Source: Perlabentimonas sp041656735 (lineage in GTDB: Bacteria > Bacteroidota > Bacteroidia > Bacteroidales > Tenuifilaceae). From it: DNA of 64,000 nucleotides. Position numbers and translations under genes: made by a program. Positions 17,901-27,222 of this stretch are shown piece by piece. Where the stretch lies: positions 62,001-126,000 of the forward strand of contig JBBACY010000003.1 of assembly GCA_041656735.1 (NCBI GenBank). The letters are read 5' to 3'. A model generated the notes under the pieces. It ran no database searches. It was not told where the DNA came from and worked only from the letters and a program-made list of their open reading frames with translations. How positions within the stretch are numbered: position 1 is the stretch's first letter; each line of letters begins with the position of its first letter.

Positions 17901-18311
17901 TTACCCAATAAACTTGTACTTTATCGTTTGTTTTAGGCTGGGATGCAGGCTGTTGGCTACTGGGCACTCTTTTGCAGCTAGTTCAAGCAGTCCGCGTTCT
18001 TTTGCAGAGTAGTTATTGTGCGGGAAGGTAAGCTCAACAATAACTTCAACCACCCTTCGGGGGTTGGTTCCCATAATTTTAGTAATTGCAACTTTGGTTC
18101 CATCAATATTAAAACCGTGGGTTCGGGCAGATATTCCCATAATGGTTAACATGCATGAGCCTAGTGATGTTGCAAGTAAATCGGTGGGCGAAAAATATTC
18201 GCCTTTACCCTGATTGTCGGGCGGCGCATCGGTAGTTAGCTTATTGCCCGATAGTGTGTGTACTGCTTCGGTACGAAGTTCTCCGAGGTAAACAATGCTT
18301 GATGTTTGCAT
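17901..18311 (-). CDS. OsmC family peroxiredoxin-like protein
   Basis: OsmC/Ohr proteins reduce organic hydroperoxides through a pair of cysteines. Here the first is in LGSCMLTIM and the second in KECPVANSL, at the expected spacing. Length is 136 residues, typical for the family. The EYFSPTDLLATSLGSC segment is a clear family hallmark. The exact substrate, and whether it is OsmC-like or a YhfA-type paralogue, cannot be decided. It is the first gene of a short minus-strand group, downstream of the gdhA terminator. Confidence 0.88.
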   Translation of the reverse strand: MQTSSIVYLGELRTEAVHTLSGNKLTTDAPPDNQGKGEYFSPTDLLATSLGSCMLTIMGISARTHGFNIDGTKVAITKIMGTNPRRVVEVIVELTFPHNNYSAKERGLLELAAKECPVANSLHPSLKQTIKYKFIG

Positions 18312-18390
18312 ACACTTATTGATTAGTTGATTTTTGAATGGTTTTGAAGTACAAAAATAGTTATCTTTTTTAGTTTATTTGTAGTTCAAT

Positions 18391-18420
18391 AAAAAAGGGG
18401 AGCAAAAGCACCCCTTTTTT
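18391..18420 (-). terminator. Terminator after gdhA
   Basis: AAAAAAGGGG (18391-18400) pairs with CCCCTTTTTT (18411-18420), with a short inner GC pair around an AAAA loop. It lies 24 bases beyond the gdhA stop and before the osmC start region. Confidence 0.8.
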
Positions 18421-18443
18421 AATATTATTATGGTAAGCTATGC

Positions 18444-19784
18444 TTACATAACTAGGCCAAGATCGCACATTGCGTTGGCAACCTTCATAAAGCCAGCAAT
18501 GTTTGCACCATTAACGTAATTGATGTAACCATCAGTACCAGTACCGTGTGTAACGCAAGCAGTATGGATGTTTTCCATAATTTGCTTAAGTTTAGCGTCA
18601 ACCTCTTCGCGTGTCCAAGCTAGTTTTTGGCTGTTTTGAGTCATCTCAAGGCCAGAAGTAGCAACACCACCAGCGTTAACTGCTTTACCAGGAGCAAAAT
18701 TAATTTTACTCTTAATAAAAGCACTAATAGCTTCTGGAGTACAACCCATGTTAGAAACTTCAGCAACAGTAGTTACACCATTTTTAATAAGTGTAGCAGC
18801 GTCGTCGCCATTAAGCTCGTTTTGGATAGCACAAGGCATAGCAATATCAACCTTTACTTCCCAAGGTTTTTTACCAGCAACAAATTTAGAACCAGGGAAT
18901 TTTTTAGCGTAAGGCTCAACTATATCTTGGTTAGAAGTACGAAGCTCTACCATATAATCGATTTTTTCGCCGCTAACACCTGCTTCATCGTAGATATAAC
19001 CATCAGGACCAGAAATAGCAACAACTTTACCACCTAGTTCGGTTGCTTTTAGGGCAGCACCCCATGCAACGTTACCAAAACCAGAAATAGCAATAGTTTT
19101 ACCTTTAATACTAGATTTAGCTGTTTTAAGCATATGGTCAAGGAAATAAACAGCACCAAAACCAGTAGCCTCAGGACGAATTAGAGATCCACCCCAATTT
19201 AAACCTTTACCAGTGAAAACACCAGTGTGGTTGCCAGCAAGTTTTTTGTACATTCCGTACATATAACCAACTTCGCGAGCACCAACACCTATATCACCTG
19301 CAGGAACGTCGGTTTCTGCACCAATATGTTTCCATAGCTCAAGCATAAATGCTTGACAGAAACGCATAATTTCATTGTCGCTGCGGCCTTTGGCATTGAA
19401 GTCAGAACCACCTTTACCACCACCCATAGGTAGAGTAGTTAAAGCGTTCTTGAAAGTTTGCTCAAATCCTAAAAATTTAAGAGAAGAAAGAGTTACACTA
19501 GGGTGGAAACGGATTCCGCCTTTGTATGGGCCAATGGCACCGTTAAACTGCACGCGGTAACCAATGTTCACATGAATGTTACCCTCATCGTCTGCCCAAG
19601 GCACCTTAAAAATAAATACGCGATCGGGTTCAACAATGCGCTCCATAATTTTGTGAGCTTCGAACTTTGGGTTCTTGTTGTAAACATCTTGAACAGATTC
19701 AACTACCTCGTGAACAGCTTGTAAAAACTCTTTCTCACCAGGGTGCCTCTTTTCAAGGTCGGCCATAATTTTTTTTGCATCCAT
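18444..19784 (-). CDS. gdhA: NADP-specific glutamate dehydrogenase
   Basis: This enzyme makes glutamate from 2-oxoglutarate and ammonium. The 446-residue length fits the hexameric class (about 445-450). Visible signatures include the substrate-site stretch RVQFNGAIGPYKGGIRFHPS, the catalytic-lysine loop LPMGGGKGGSDF, VPAGDIGVGAREVGYMYGMY, and the dinucleotide fold ISGFGNVAWGAA. The class and the KGGSDF/TGKGLNWGGS motifs favour NADP use in assimilation. The receiver/ATP-grasp gene lies 155 bases upstream on the same strand. A strong terminator follows. A small ATGGGT/ACCCAT hairpin sits in the leader (19835-19851). Confidence 0.94.
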   Translation of the reverse strand: MDAKKIMADLEKRHPGEKEFLQAVHEVVESVQDVYNKNPKFEAHKIMERIVEPDRVFIFKVPWADDEGNIHVNIGYRVQFNGAIGPYKGGIRFHPSVTLSSLKFLGFEQTFKNALTTLPMGGGKGGSDFNAKGRSDNEIMRFCQAFMLELWKHIGAETDVPAGDIGVGAREVGYMYGMYKKLAGNHTGVFTGKGLNWGGSLIRPEATGFGAVYFLDHMLKTAKSSIKGKTIAISGFGNVAWGAALKATELGGKVVAISGPDGYIYDEAGVSGEKIDYMVELRTSNQDIVEPYAKKFPGSKFVAGKKPWEVKVDIAMPCAIQNELNGDDAATLIKNGVTTVAEVSNMGCTPEAISAFIKSKINFAPGKAVNAGGVATSGLEMTQNSQKLAWTREEVDAKLKQIMENIHTACVTHGTGTDGYINYVNGANIAGFMKVANAMCDLGLVM

Positions 19785-19939
19785 TTCTGAAACGATTTAA
19801 GTGAATATAATAAGATAAAATCATTATTACCAGTATGGGTTTTCCACCCATTTGTAAGCAGCTGTAAATTTCAGGTTAATAAATGAATTATCAAAGAAAA
19901 TGCATTGTATAAATATATGATGTTAAACAGGTTTAAGGG

Positions 19940-22900
19940 TTACGGCTTAGCAATTTCAGTTCCTGTTAAGTTGAGTGTGTTGGGCTTGAACACAATTCCT
20001 TTGTTCTTTTTCCCATCTATATGGATTACTAGCGGAGATTCGAATTGGATGCATCTAATGTATTCGGTTTCATAGTATGCAGGCTGGCTGTTTAGGAAAT
20101 CGATATTGAATGTACCATCGTTTATGTATGGGTTAACGGTGAGGTAGCCCACCCGAAAAGAGGTTAGGTTTTGAAAGAAGTGTGTTCCTTGGCTGGGATC
20201 TACTCTGAAATTTTTTAGGCCAGACTCAACAATTACTCTCGCCTCGGAAATTTGTGACCACTTAATGGGTATGCCCAGCCAGGGGTCGCTGCTGCCCCAA
20301 CGACCAGGGCCAACCAGAACGTAGTTGCTTTTTTTTATGCGGAATTGCTCATTTATTACTTCTACCTCAAGCGCAATGTCTTTGGTTTTTGCAGGATCAA
20401 ACTTTTCGGGTTTAACGTATACAATATCGCAAATATCACTAAATTTACCATGCCCCAGAGCTGATTCGGAGTAAATAATTGAACTGTCTTCGCTCACTTC
20501 ATCCCAATGAAAATCTTCTGTTGCCTCGTGTTCAACAATAGGCCTTATTTGTAAAAGATTAAATACTTGAGGCATATCGCGCGGTGTGTTCAGGTTGGCT
20601 GCAAACTCAATTTCCACAGGACAATTCATCTCTTTTTGGCCTATTTCGAGCAGATCTCGTAAAATATTTGCTAACGGAAAGGTATTGTACTTTAAGATAT
20701 TGGCAAAAGTAACCAGCTTCTTTCCCTTTTGAAAATCTCCATCGACTATGGTTTGATTCTGAAAATCGAAGGTTGATGATACATTGTGAAAGTCAGTGAA
20801 GTATTCGGCTTCAGTAATGTCTAACTTTTTTATGTTTACTCCGTCGTCGGTTGAGGGGGTAAAACTTTCAGGGTTCATATCCAGCGCATAGAATGTTTTT
20901 TGGGTACTTTTTAGGGCCATATCGGGCTGCGATAGCTGGAGTATTTTTTTTGGGAATTTTGGCGAAAAGCGCAGTGAAACACCCCCCTCAACAATAAGTT
21001 TTCCTAAACCGTAGCCAATGGAGGCTATTCCGTGCTCGGTTTTTTCGGAGCCAACAGGATAAAAATTGATGGATCGAGCAACGCCCGATAGCGTGGGTAG
21101 AAAGTAGCTACCGTGTTGAGTTCCGCACACTTCTTGTATTATAATACCCATCTTCTCCTCGTCAATTACGTTGCTGGTTGCCAGCATGTAGGCTTTACTT
21201 GCTCTATAAAAAACCGAGGCATATACGCTTTTTATGGCCTGCTGAAGCATACGTAGCATTAGCTGTTCGTTGGGTGTATGAGGTATCATATAGGTAGAGT
21301 AAATGCCAGCAAATGGCTGATAGTGTGAATCTTCCAGTTTGCTAGATGACCTGATGGCAAGGGGATGCTTCACATTTTGAATAACCACTTTTAGGTCTTC
21401 AATTAAATCTTCTGACAGCCTTGCTTCTAAGAATTTTTTTAGTATTCGTTCATCCGAAGTATCAGAGACTCCAATTTTTGATAGATTATTCGACTCAATG
21501 AATTCGTCGAAATGGTCGGTGCTAATTACCACCGTGCGTGGAATGGCCAGCACAACATTAGGGTACTTATTGTAAAAGTGGTTGTTTTTAATAGTGTTAT
21601 TCACAAAGGCAAGCCCGCGAGCTTTACCGCCAATTGACCCGTTGCCTATGCGGGTAAAGAACTTGTAATCATCGAATCTATTCCTATCAAAGGTGGCGAT
21701 AACGCCTTGGTTTTTACTTGTGCGGTAGGCTGAGATACCCTGATAGAGGAACTTTCGGACATCGCCAATCGAGGGGAAGTCCACTGGCGATAGCGGCTTG
21801 AATAGTTGTCCAATTGCGAATAGTGCGCGAGCATTTAGCCACTTTGATAGGTGGTTGCGACTGGAGTGGTAAGCTAACGATTCGTCGGGGATGGTTAGTA
21901 TAAGCTTTTGGAGCGCAGGCAAATCTTCGGCCCTGCCAACCTCTTTCATAGTTTTGGGGTCGTAAAAAACGAAATCATCGAAACCGAAATTTTCGATTAT
22001 GTAATCGCGCAGATCAATATTGTATGACTGTGAGTATTTATGAAGGAAACCAACGCCCAGCTCGTCGGCAAACTTTTTATTATCTTGGTTTGAACTTTGA
22101 ATTAGTATTGGGGTGTTGCTATCATCGGCTTTAATATGTTGGCACAATTTTATACCCGCTTTAACCTCTTGATCGCGTTTCTGGTTTATTTTAAAACTGG
22201 CATCTGTTATTACCCCAAGCACATTGTTTTTGTACTTGCCATAAAGAGCTAAAGCTTCGTCGTAGTTTTTTGCCAACAGTATTTTGGGACGCCCTCGCAT
22301 GCGCAGAACTCGTTTATGCTCGGTAAGTGCTTCTTGCATAAAACTTCGAGCCTGGCGCATTATGGTTTTGTATAGCAATGGCATTATGGTTGAGTAGTAC
22401 CTAACCGAGTCTTCGACAACAATAATACACTGAACGCCAATGGTTAGTATATCATTTTCGGCGTTCATCTTGTCCTCAATTAGTTTGATAATTGCCAGCA
22501 GTAGATCCGCATTCCCAAGCCAACTGAAAATGTAATCGATACCTGAGAGGTCCTCTTTCTCAAGTCGAGCCGACACCTCACGCGAAAAGTGTGTTAGGAT
22601 TGCAAGGGGCGTATTGGGCAGTAATTTTTTTATCTGCTTTGCCAGATCGAAAGTATCGACTTCACCAACGTTTAGCATTGATATAACTAGGTCGATTTTC
22701 TCCTCGCCATTTAAAATTTCAAGCGCCTCACTTGCCGAATGAGCCTGAATAAAGGTGGGTGGATATCGTAAACTTAGCGACGTGTACTCGTTGAATATTT
22801 GTTCGTCAATACGGCCGTCCTCTTCGAGCATAAAAGCATCGTAATGACTGCAAATAAGCAGCACTTTGTATATGCGTTTCTGCATCAGCTTGTCAAATGC

Positions 22901-22954
22901 TGTTTCCGAGAAATCGAGAGTAAATGCGGTTTGGTATTCTTTTGCAGTTTGCAT
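19940..22954 (-). CDS. Receiver-domain protein fused to a PEP synthase/PPDK-type ATP-grasp domain
   Basis: This 1004-residue protein has three parts. Residues about 28-155 look like a response-regulator receiver, but the phosphoacceptor position is not Asp (DLVISMLNVG). Residues about 165-350 are a second receiver with acidic pair VVEDS, candidate Asp in GVITDASF, and Lys in FLHKYS, plus an insertion. From about 435 it resembles the N-terminal ATP-binding domain of PEP synthase/PPDK: GNGSIGGKARGLAFV, AIRSSSKLEDSHYQPFAGIY, GIASIGYGLGKLIVEGG. The swivelling phosphohistidine domain and PEP-binding barrel are absent, so it cannot be a complete dikinase. Its reaction and substrate are unknown. It sits upstream of gdhA. 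Confidence 0.8.
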   Translation of the reverse strand: MQTAKEYQTAFTLDFSETAFDKLMQKRIYKVLLICSHYDAFMLEEDGRIDEQIFNEYTSLSLRYPPTFIQAHSASEALEILNGEEKIDLVISMLNVGEVDTFDLAKQIKKLLPNTPLAILTHFSREVSARLEKEDLSGIDYIFSWLGNADLLLAIIKLIEDKMNAENDILTIGVQCIIVVEDSVRYYSTIMPLLYKTIMRQARSFMQEALTEHKRVLRMRGRPKILLAKNYDEALALYGKYKNNVLGVITDASFKINQKRDQEVKAGIKLCQHIKADDSNTPILIQSSNQDNKKFADELGVGFLHKYSQSYNIDLRDYIIENFGFDDFVFYDPKTMKEVGRAEDLPALQKLILTIPDESLAYHSSRNHLSKWLNARALFAIGQLFKPLSPVDFPSIGDVRKFLYQGISAYRTSKNQGVIATFDRNRFDDYKFFTRIGNGSIGGKARGLAFVNNTIKNNHFYNKYPNVVLAIPRTVVISTDHFDEFIESNNLSKIGVSDTSDERILKKFLEARLSEDLIEDLKVVIQNVKHPLAIRSSSKLEDSHYQPFAGIYSTYMIPHTPNEQLMLRMLQQAIKSVYASVFYRASKAYMLATSNVIDEEKMGIIIQEVCGTQHGSYFLPTLSGVARSINFYPVGSEKTEHGIASIGYGLGKLIVEGGVSLRFSPKFPKKILQLSQPDMALKSTQKTFYALDMNPESFTPSTDDGVNIKKLDITEAEYFTDFHNVSSTFDFQNQTIVDGDFQKGKKLVTFANILKYNTFPLANILRDLLEIGQKEMNCPVEIEFAANLNTPRDMPQVFNLLQIRPIVEHEATEDFHWDEVSEDSSIIYSESALGHGKFSDICDIVYVKPEKFDPAKTKDIALEVEVINEQFRIKKSNYVLVGPGRWGSSDPWLGIPIKWSQISEARVIVESGLKNFRVDPSQGTHFFQNLTSFRVGYLTVNPYINDGTFNIDFLNSQPAYYETEYIRCIQFESPLVIHIDGKKNKGIVFKPNTLNLTGTEIAKP

Positions 22955-23318
22955 AACTAAGTTTTAAGTCTAAGTTTTTACGGGCAAACGAGAACCTAAT
23001 TTCAGCTGGGATATTCTATTTAGCTGGGGTCATTCTTTATTTTTGACTTTAAGAGCAGTGTTGTCACTCTCAAAACTTTGTTAATGTAACTCTATGTTGG
23101 TTAAAGAAATATACTAAGCCCTTATATGTTAGAGCAAATATCGAACTATCGTTAGCCTTTACATAAAACAGCTATCGTTACTAAAAGTTGCCGATTAAAG
23201 ACTACAATTTACTGTTTTTTCACCAATGAGCAGAATAGAAAGACAAAAAGAATACCATATAGTGATACTTCGCAAAGCGATTGATAGTAACAACTTTCGT
23301 TCTCTTACTTGTGATATT
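22955..23318. other. Intergenic region, 364 bases, no gene seen
   Basis: This gap separates the start of the receiver/ATP-grasp gene from the stop of the pseudo-phosphatase gene; both are on the minus strand. It must hold the promoter of the former. I see no RNA gene, repeat or convincing terminator. Confidence 0.5.
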
Positions 23319-24971
23319 CTACTCAATTATCTCTTTAATGGGTTTTCCTGTTGCACCGCTTGGCCAGCTTATGCCAATAAGTGTTGATATGGTGGGGGCA
23401 ATGTCTGTCATGCTTACCGGTTCAAGCACCTGCTTACGTTTCATTTTCCAACCATACCATATAAGGGGTACATGCGTATCATAATTATAAGGGGAGTTTG
23501 CCGAGGTTACGCCCCCATTTTTCTCAACCCAGCCAGGCTCTAGGTTAATAATAACATCGCCCGATCGTCGTTGATTGAAACTATTTTGGAATTTTTCGAA
23601 GATACCATTTGTGAAGTTACTCGATTGGAGGTTGTAAGCTGTTACAGCATTGGCAACCCCAGTGAATTGTAGCATAAACATGGCAACTTTATCCTGAAAA
23701 TCGCGAAGAGAGAGGTTTGAGTTTTCAATCAGCCTGCGGTTTAGGTATATCTGTTTTTCTTGGTAACCCAAAATCCAGTTTCCGGTATCGTAAGCAATAT
23801 TTAGGTAGCTTCCGAGTAGCATGATGGCTTTTTGAGGTTCAAAATATCCCCCAGGGATTTTCGATTTCTCTAAGTGTTCAGGCGTTGCACTTACTCCTTG
23901 GTCGGAGGTTAGCACCAGTAAATAGTTGTGTTTACCAACTTCCTGATTTAGGAATGCGATAAAATGTTCAATTTCCCTATCGAGCCTCAGAAACGCATCT
24001 TCCATTTCAATTGAATGAGGACCATACTTTTGACCAATGTTTCGGGTGGGTGTAAAAACGATTGATAAAAAATCGGTGTTGTTGTCCTTGCCCAGCTCTT
24101 CGCCCAAAATTGCAGCAATAGCAATGTCTTTTGTGTAGGTATTACCGAATGGACTTTCGAGCAGTGGGGAATAGTCTTTAATAGGTTTTTTAAAGGGTTG
24201 TACCAACCCTTGCATCATTCTTTTTAGTTTTGTTTTAGTTCGCTCTAATGCGGTAGGGTCTTTTATGGCGGTGGTATCGGCTTCTAAATAACTTTGTAAA
24301 GGGTTAAGCAGTTTCCAGTCGCGTTCTAAATAAATTTTCCCAAAACCCTTAACGTTAAGGGTGTCAACCCACGATGGAAGACTATCGGTGTAGTGGTTGT
24401 TAGTTATCCAGTGGCCTCTTTCCTTGTCGAGCCAGTAGGCTCCGTTCGCATTATGCCCGCTAGCTATTATTGCTGCAGAGGGTTCAAGTGATATGCCTAT
24501 TACCTTTGACTTGGGGTTTAGCATCCTAATTTCATCGCCAATAGTGCTGGTTATGAGGTTTTTTGGCGAATACCTGCCGTTTAGATAGCTACCGCCAACG
24601 GTTTTAACCTTTTCATCTGCAACGGCATCAATTTCTGTTGAGGTGAGCGGGTTGAACCATCGGTTTGAAACAATACCATGCACACTGGGGTGGGTTCCGG
24701 TGCTAATGGTAGCTAAGCCTGGTAGCGATTGTGTTAGTAAGTAGTTGAATCGAGCATTTCGGCATACGGCACCTTCGTTACTTAAAAGATTAAACCCTCC
24801 TTGGCTAAATTTGCCTGTAAAGCGTTGTAGGTAGTCGTAACGCATTTGGCTTACCACAATTTGCACAATCAACTTTGGATTTTCGGAAGGAATATCCATT
24901 TGAGCAAAGGCAAAAGTTGTGCTGAGAGTAAGAAATGTGGCTAGGGAGGTAACTTTTCGAAAATTAATCAT
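23319..24971 (-). CDS. PafA-type alkaline phosphatase superfamily protein with degenerate active site
   Basis: This 550-residue protein has a signal peptide (MINFRKVTSLATFLTLSTTF, cut near AFAQ). Its whole length follows the PafA-like phosphatase/nucleotide pyrophosphatase fold: QMRYDYLQRF, GTHPSVHGIVSNRWF, MEDAFLRLDREIEHF, YDTHVPLIWYGW, SMTDIAPTISTLIG. Compared with PafA, most zinc and catalytic residues are replaced: Ser41 for Asp, Ser82 for the Thr nucleophile, Glu163 and Ser165 for Lys/Arg, Arg310 and Gln314 for Asp/His, Gln358 for His. Asn103, Asp357 and His500 remain. It is probably a non-enzymatic periplasmic relative. It follows the M14 peptidase gene by 88 bases. The ATG at 24971 was chosen for the signal peptide. 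Confidence 0.82.
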   Translation of the reverse strand: MINFRKVTSLATFLTLSTTFAFAQMDIPSENPKLIVQIVVSQMRYDYLQRFTGKFSQGGFNLLSNEGAVCRNARFNYLLTQSLPGLATISTGTHPSVHGIVSNRWFNPLTSTEIDAVADEKVKTVGGSYLNGRYSPKNLITSTIGDEIRMLNPKSKVIGISLEPSAAIIASGHNANGAYWLDKERGHWITNNHYTDSLPSWVDTLNVKGFGKIYLERDWKLLNPLQSYLEADTTAIKDPTALERTKTKLKRMMQGLVQPFKKPIKDYSPLLESPFGNTYTKDIAIAAILGEELGKDNNTDFLSIVFTPTRNIGQKYGPHSIEMEDAFLRLDREIEHFIAFLNQEVGKHNYLLVLTSDQGVSATPEHLEKSKIPGGYFEPQKAIMLLGSYLNIAYDTGNWILGYQEKQIYLNRRLIENSNLSLRDFQDKVAMFMLQFTGVANAVTAYNLQSSNFTNGIFEKFQNSFNQRRSGDVIINLEPGWVEKNGGVTSANSPYNYDTHVPLIWYGWKMKRKQVLEPVSMTDIAPTISTLIGISWPSGATGKPIKEIIE

Positions 24972-25059
24972 AGTAGAACTGAAATAGGTTATAAAAAAAG
25001 GAGTACGACTGCCGAACTCCCACAAAAATAGAAAAAAAGAATATGTTATTCGATTAAGT

Positions 25060-26976
25060 CTACTTAGGCGCAAAAAGAATTTTATTTATAACGGTTTGCA
25101 TACTGCTTTCCGTTTTTACAAGATACATGCCGGTGGGCAAGTCAATTGTTTTATTCCACTTGTAGGTATGTTTGCCAGCACCATAGTTACCCTTGAAAAT
25201 TGTAGCCACCTTTTGCCCAAATATTGAAAATAACTCAATACTTATAGTTGTGCTTTGATGTAGGGTAAAATCAATATTTATGGTGTTACTAAAGGGGTTT
25301 GGCCAAACGTTTACTGTGCTTAATCCTAATTTTGACGATGTAACACCCAAGGGTATTAGGGTGATTGTTATGGTAGTATCCGATGAGATTAAGATACTAT
25401 CGTTGAACGTGCCAAACCCTTCGGCAGCAGTCGTGAGATTGTATTTTCCCTCGGGTATGTTGGCAAAGTATACTAATCCATCTTCGTTGGTAGTGTTGGT
25501 TTGCTCGTTTAGCGTTACCGATGCATTTTGAATGGGGGCATTGTTACTTTTCGTTTCAATGGTAACGTTATAGGCTTCAAGTTTTGTCAGTACCACATCA
25601 ACAATTTGTAGCGAGGTGTAATCTTCAATGGAAACACTTCTAGTTTCTGGTTTATATCCAGCGGCAGAGTAGGTAATATCCCAAGTGCCGGGTTCAATAA
25701 GTCTTACATAATTTCCATACTGAGGGTTTGCGTATACAAAAGAGTTATCCTTATCGTGATTGTTAATGCTAATGTTTGCTTTAAGTGGGTCCCCATCTGT
25801 GTTGGTTACTTTTCCCTGGATGCCAGTATACAAATTCTCAATGTATGATAGCATTGCCTCCTTGTTATAGTTCCAGAATGATGGCAATTCGCTGCTTGAA
25901 GGGTTTTTTATATTCGAAATTTCAAAGGTCACCTCTCTGCAGTTATGCCAATAGTTCATATAATCCTGGCGACTGCCCGATACCACGTACCAATCGCCAC
26001 CTTGGGTTACCCCATTGTTTTGTGCGGTGAAATAACCGCTAGGACTGTTGGCTTGAGCCAAACTGGCATATTGTCGGCAAATGGTGTAAAACCATTCATG
26101 GTCGGCATGGGCGTTGGTTGCTGTTCTCCAAGCATCCCAAGGAAAGTTGGCTAACTCTACGCCACCATGAAAGTTAGCTGACATTACAAAGTTACGGCTT
26201 GCAGCATAGTTCATCATAGCTACCGTTTCGGGTTGATAGGGGCCGTTGGGGTTTTCGCCAATCCGCGGATCGGGAAAGTTTCTGTTTATATCAATGCTAT
26301 TGGCGTTATATCGTCTTGAACCGCTAACAGTTTGGTTGCCGTAGTTATATGTTCCGTCGGGGTTGGCGTTAGGGTTAATATAAATAGCCAGCTTATCAAC
26401 CATTTTGGTTGCTCTAGCATCGGTTCCGTAATTGGCGAGGAGGTGATCAATTAACCTTAGCATAAGTATATACCCTGTTGTTTCGTCGCCGTGCATAGTG
26501 CTGGTGTAAAAAAACTCTGGTTCGGCTTCATCGGCAAGTACGTTGTTTGAAATTTTCATAACGTACAGTTTTCTTTCTTTTACGGTGGTTCCAATGCTAT
26601 CGAGTTTGCATAGGTTTGGGTAGTCAGTCTCAAACTTTTTCATCATCTCGCGGTAAACCTCATAGGTTGGGTACCTGTCCCAGCTGGCCATTTGGTCAAT
26701 AGTGGTGGCCATTTCTATGCTTTTTTCACCGGAGTGAGGGTAGGGTAAACTCTTAAAGGCAAAACCAAGGTTTTTAAACTTAGCTAACTCCGCATTACTT
26801 GCATAAGCATAAATTGTGTCGCCAACCACTTTGTCAATAGAAACCGTGCGGGTTATTATGGTATTTACCGTATTCTTATTCTTTTCAACTATACTAATGT
26901 AGTGGTCCTGCGCCTTTACAAAGCCAGAAAGCGCAAGTAAAAAAAACACAATTCCTATATATCTTAAGGTTTTCAT
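25060..26976 (-). CDS. M14 family zinc carboxypeptidase with Type IX C-terminal sorting domain
   Basis: This 638-residue secreted peptidase has a signal peptide ending near GFVKAQ. The M14 domain spans about 110-385, with zinc ligands His162 and Glu165 (TMHGDETTGY) and a later His in ANFHGG, and the catalytic Glu in CREVTFEISN. NPNANPDG and DINRNFPD bind substrate. Two carboxypeptidase-regulatory-like beta domains follow (about 390-560). The last 80 residues are a type A sorting domain: VWPNPFSNTINIDF, SIFGQKV, LPTGMYLVK. The product should therefore be exported by the PorU/PorV system encoded at 10.9-16 kb. Substrate specificity is not readable. Confidence 0.92.
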   Translation of the reverse strand: MKTLRYIGIVFFLLALSGFVKAQDHYISIVEKNKNTVNTIITRTVSIDKVVGDTIYAYASNAELAKFKNLGFAFKSLPYPHSGEKSIEMATTIDQMASWDRYPTYEVYREMMKKFETDYPNLCKLDSIGTTVKERKLYVMKISNNVLADEAEPEFFYTSTMHGDETTGYILMLRLIDHLLANYGTDARATKMVDKLAIYINPNANPDGTYNYGNQTVSGSRRYNANSIDINRNFPDPRIGENPNGPYQPETVAMMNYAASRNFVMSANFHGGVELANFPWDAWRTATNAHADHEWFYTICRQYASLAQANSPSGYFTAQNNGVTQGGDWYVVSGSRQDYMNYWHNCREVTFEISNIKNPSSSELPSFWNYNKEAMLSYIENLYTGIQGKVTNTDGDPLKANISINNHDKDNSFVYANPQYGNYVRLIEPGTWDITYSAAGYKPETRSVSIEDYTSLQIVDVVLTKLEAYNVTIETKSNNAPIQNASVTLNEQTNTTNEDGLVYFANIPEGKYNLTTAAEGFGTFNDSILISSDTTITITLIPLGVTSSKLGLSTVNVWPNPFSNTINIDFTLHQSTTISIELFSIFGQKVATIFKGNYGAGKHTYKWNKTIDLPTGMYLVKTESSMQTVINKILFAPK

Positions 26977-27008
26977 TAGTAGTTTTTTAGGACTTTACAA
27001 TATGGTAG

Positions 27009-27197
27009 CTACTTTTTCTTTCTTGTTAGGCTTGCAATAAGATAGACAAGCAGAGCCACTAAAAAAACAATTGAGATACCTGTGATAAATCCTCGAGCAA
27101 AATCAGTTAAATTAGAGTTTTCACCACGGTTTACAAATAGCACGATGGAGAAAAACAGTACTCCAACCACTCCGGTAATTCTTGCTGTTTTTTTCAT
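27009..27197 (-). CDS. Small two-helix membrane protein
   Basis: This is a 62-residue protein with two hydrophobic segments (ITGVVGVLFFSIVLFV and GFITGISIVFLVALLVYLIA) and a C-terminal RKKK. An A/G-rich stretch precedes the ATG. It lies 25 bases after ychF and 32 before the M14 gene on the same strand, which supports a real gene within the run. The function is unknown. Confidence 0.55.
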   Translation of the reverse strand: MKKTARITGVVGVLFFSIVLFVNRGENSNLTDFARGFITGISIVFLVALLVYLIASLTRKKK

Positions 27198-27222
27198 TTT
27201 GCGATACCTTTTGCGTTATTAA

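Noticed and set aside
18627..19037. Long antisense frame inside gdhA, and similar antisense frames within alaS, lpdA, porU and the E2 gene
   Set aside because: They overlap strongly conserved genes, lack start signals and show no protein family pattern; they are frame shadows.
19835..19851. Hairpin ATGGGT/ACCCAT in the gdhA leader as a terminator or riboswitch
   Set aside because: The stem is only six bases, there is no T-run, and I see no conserved riboswitch core around it.
19940..22954. Calling the large protein pyruvate phosphate dikinase or PEP synthase
   Set aside because: The phosphohistidine and PEP-binding domains are missing, so the full reaction is not possible for this chain.
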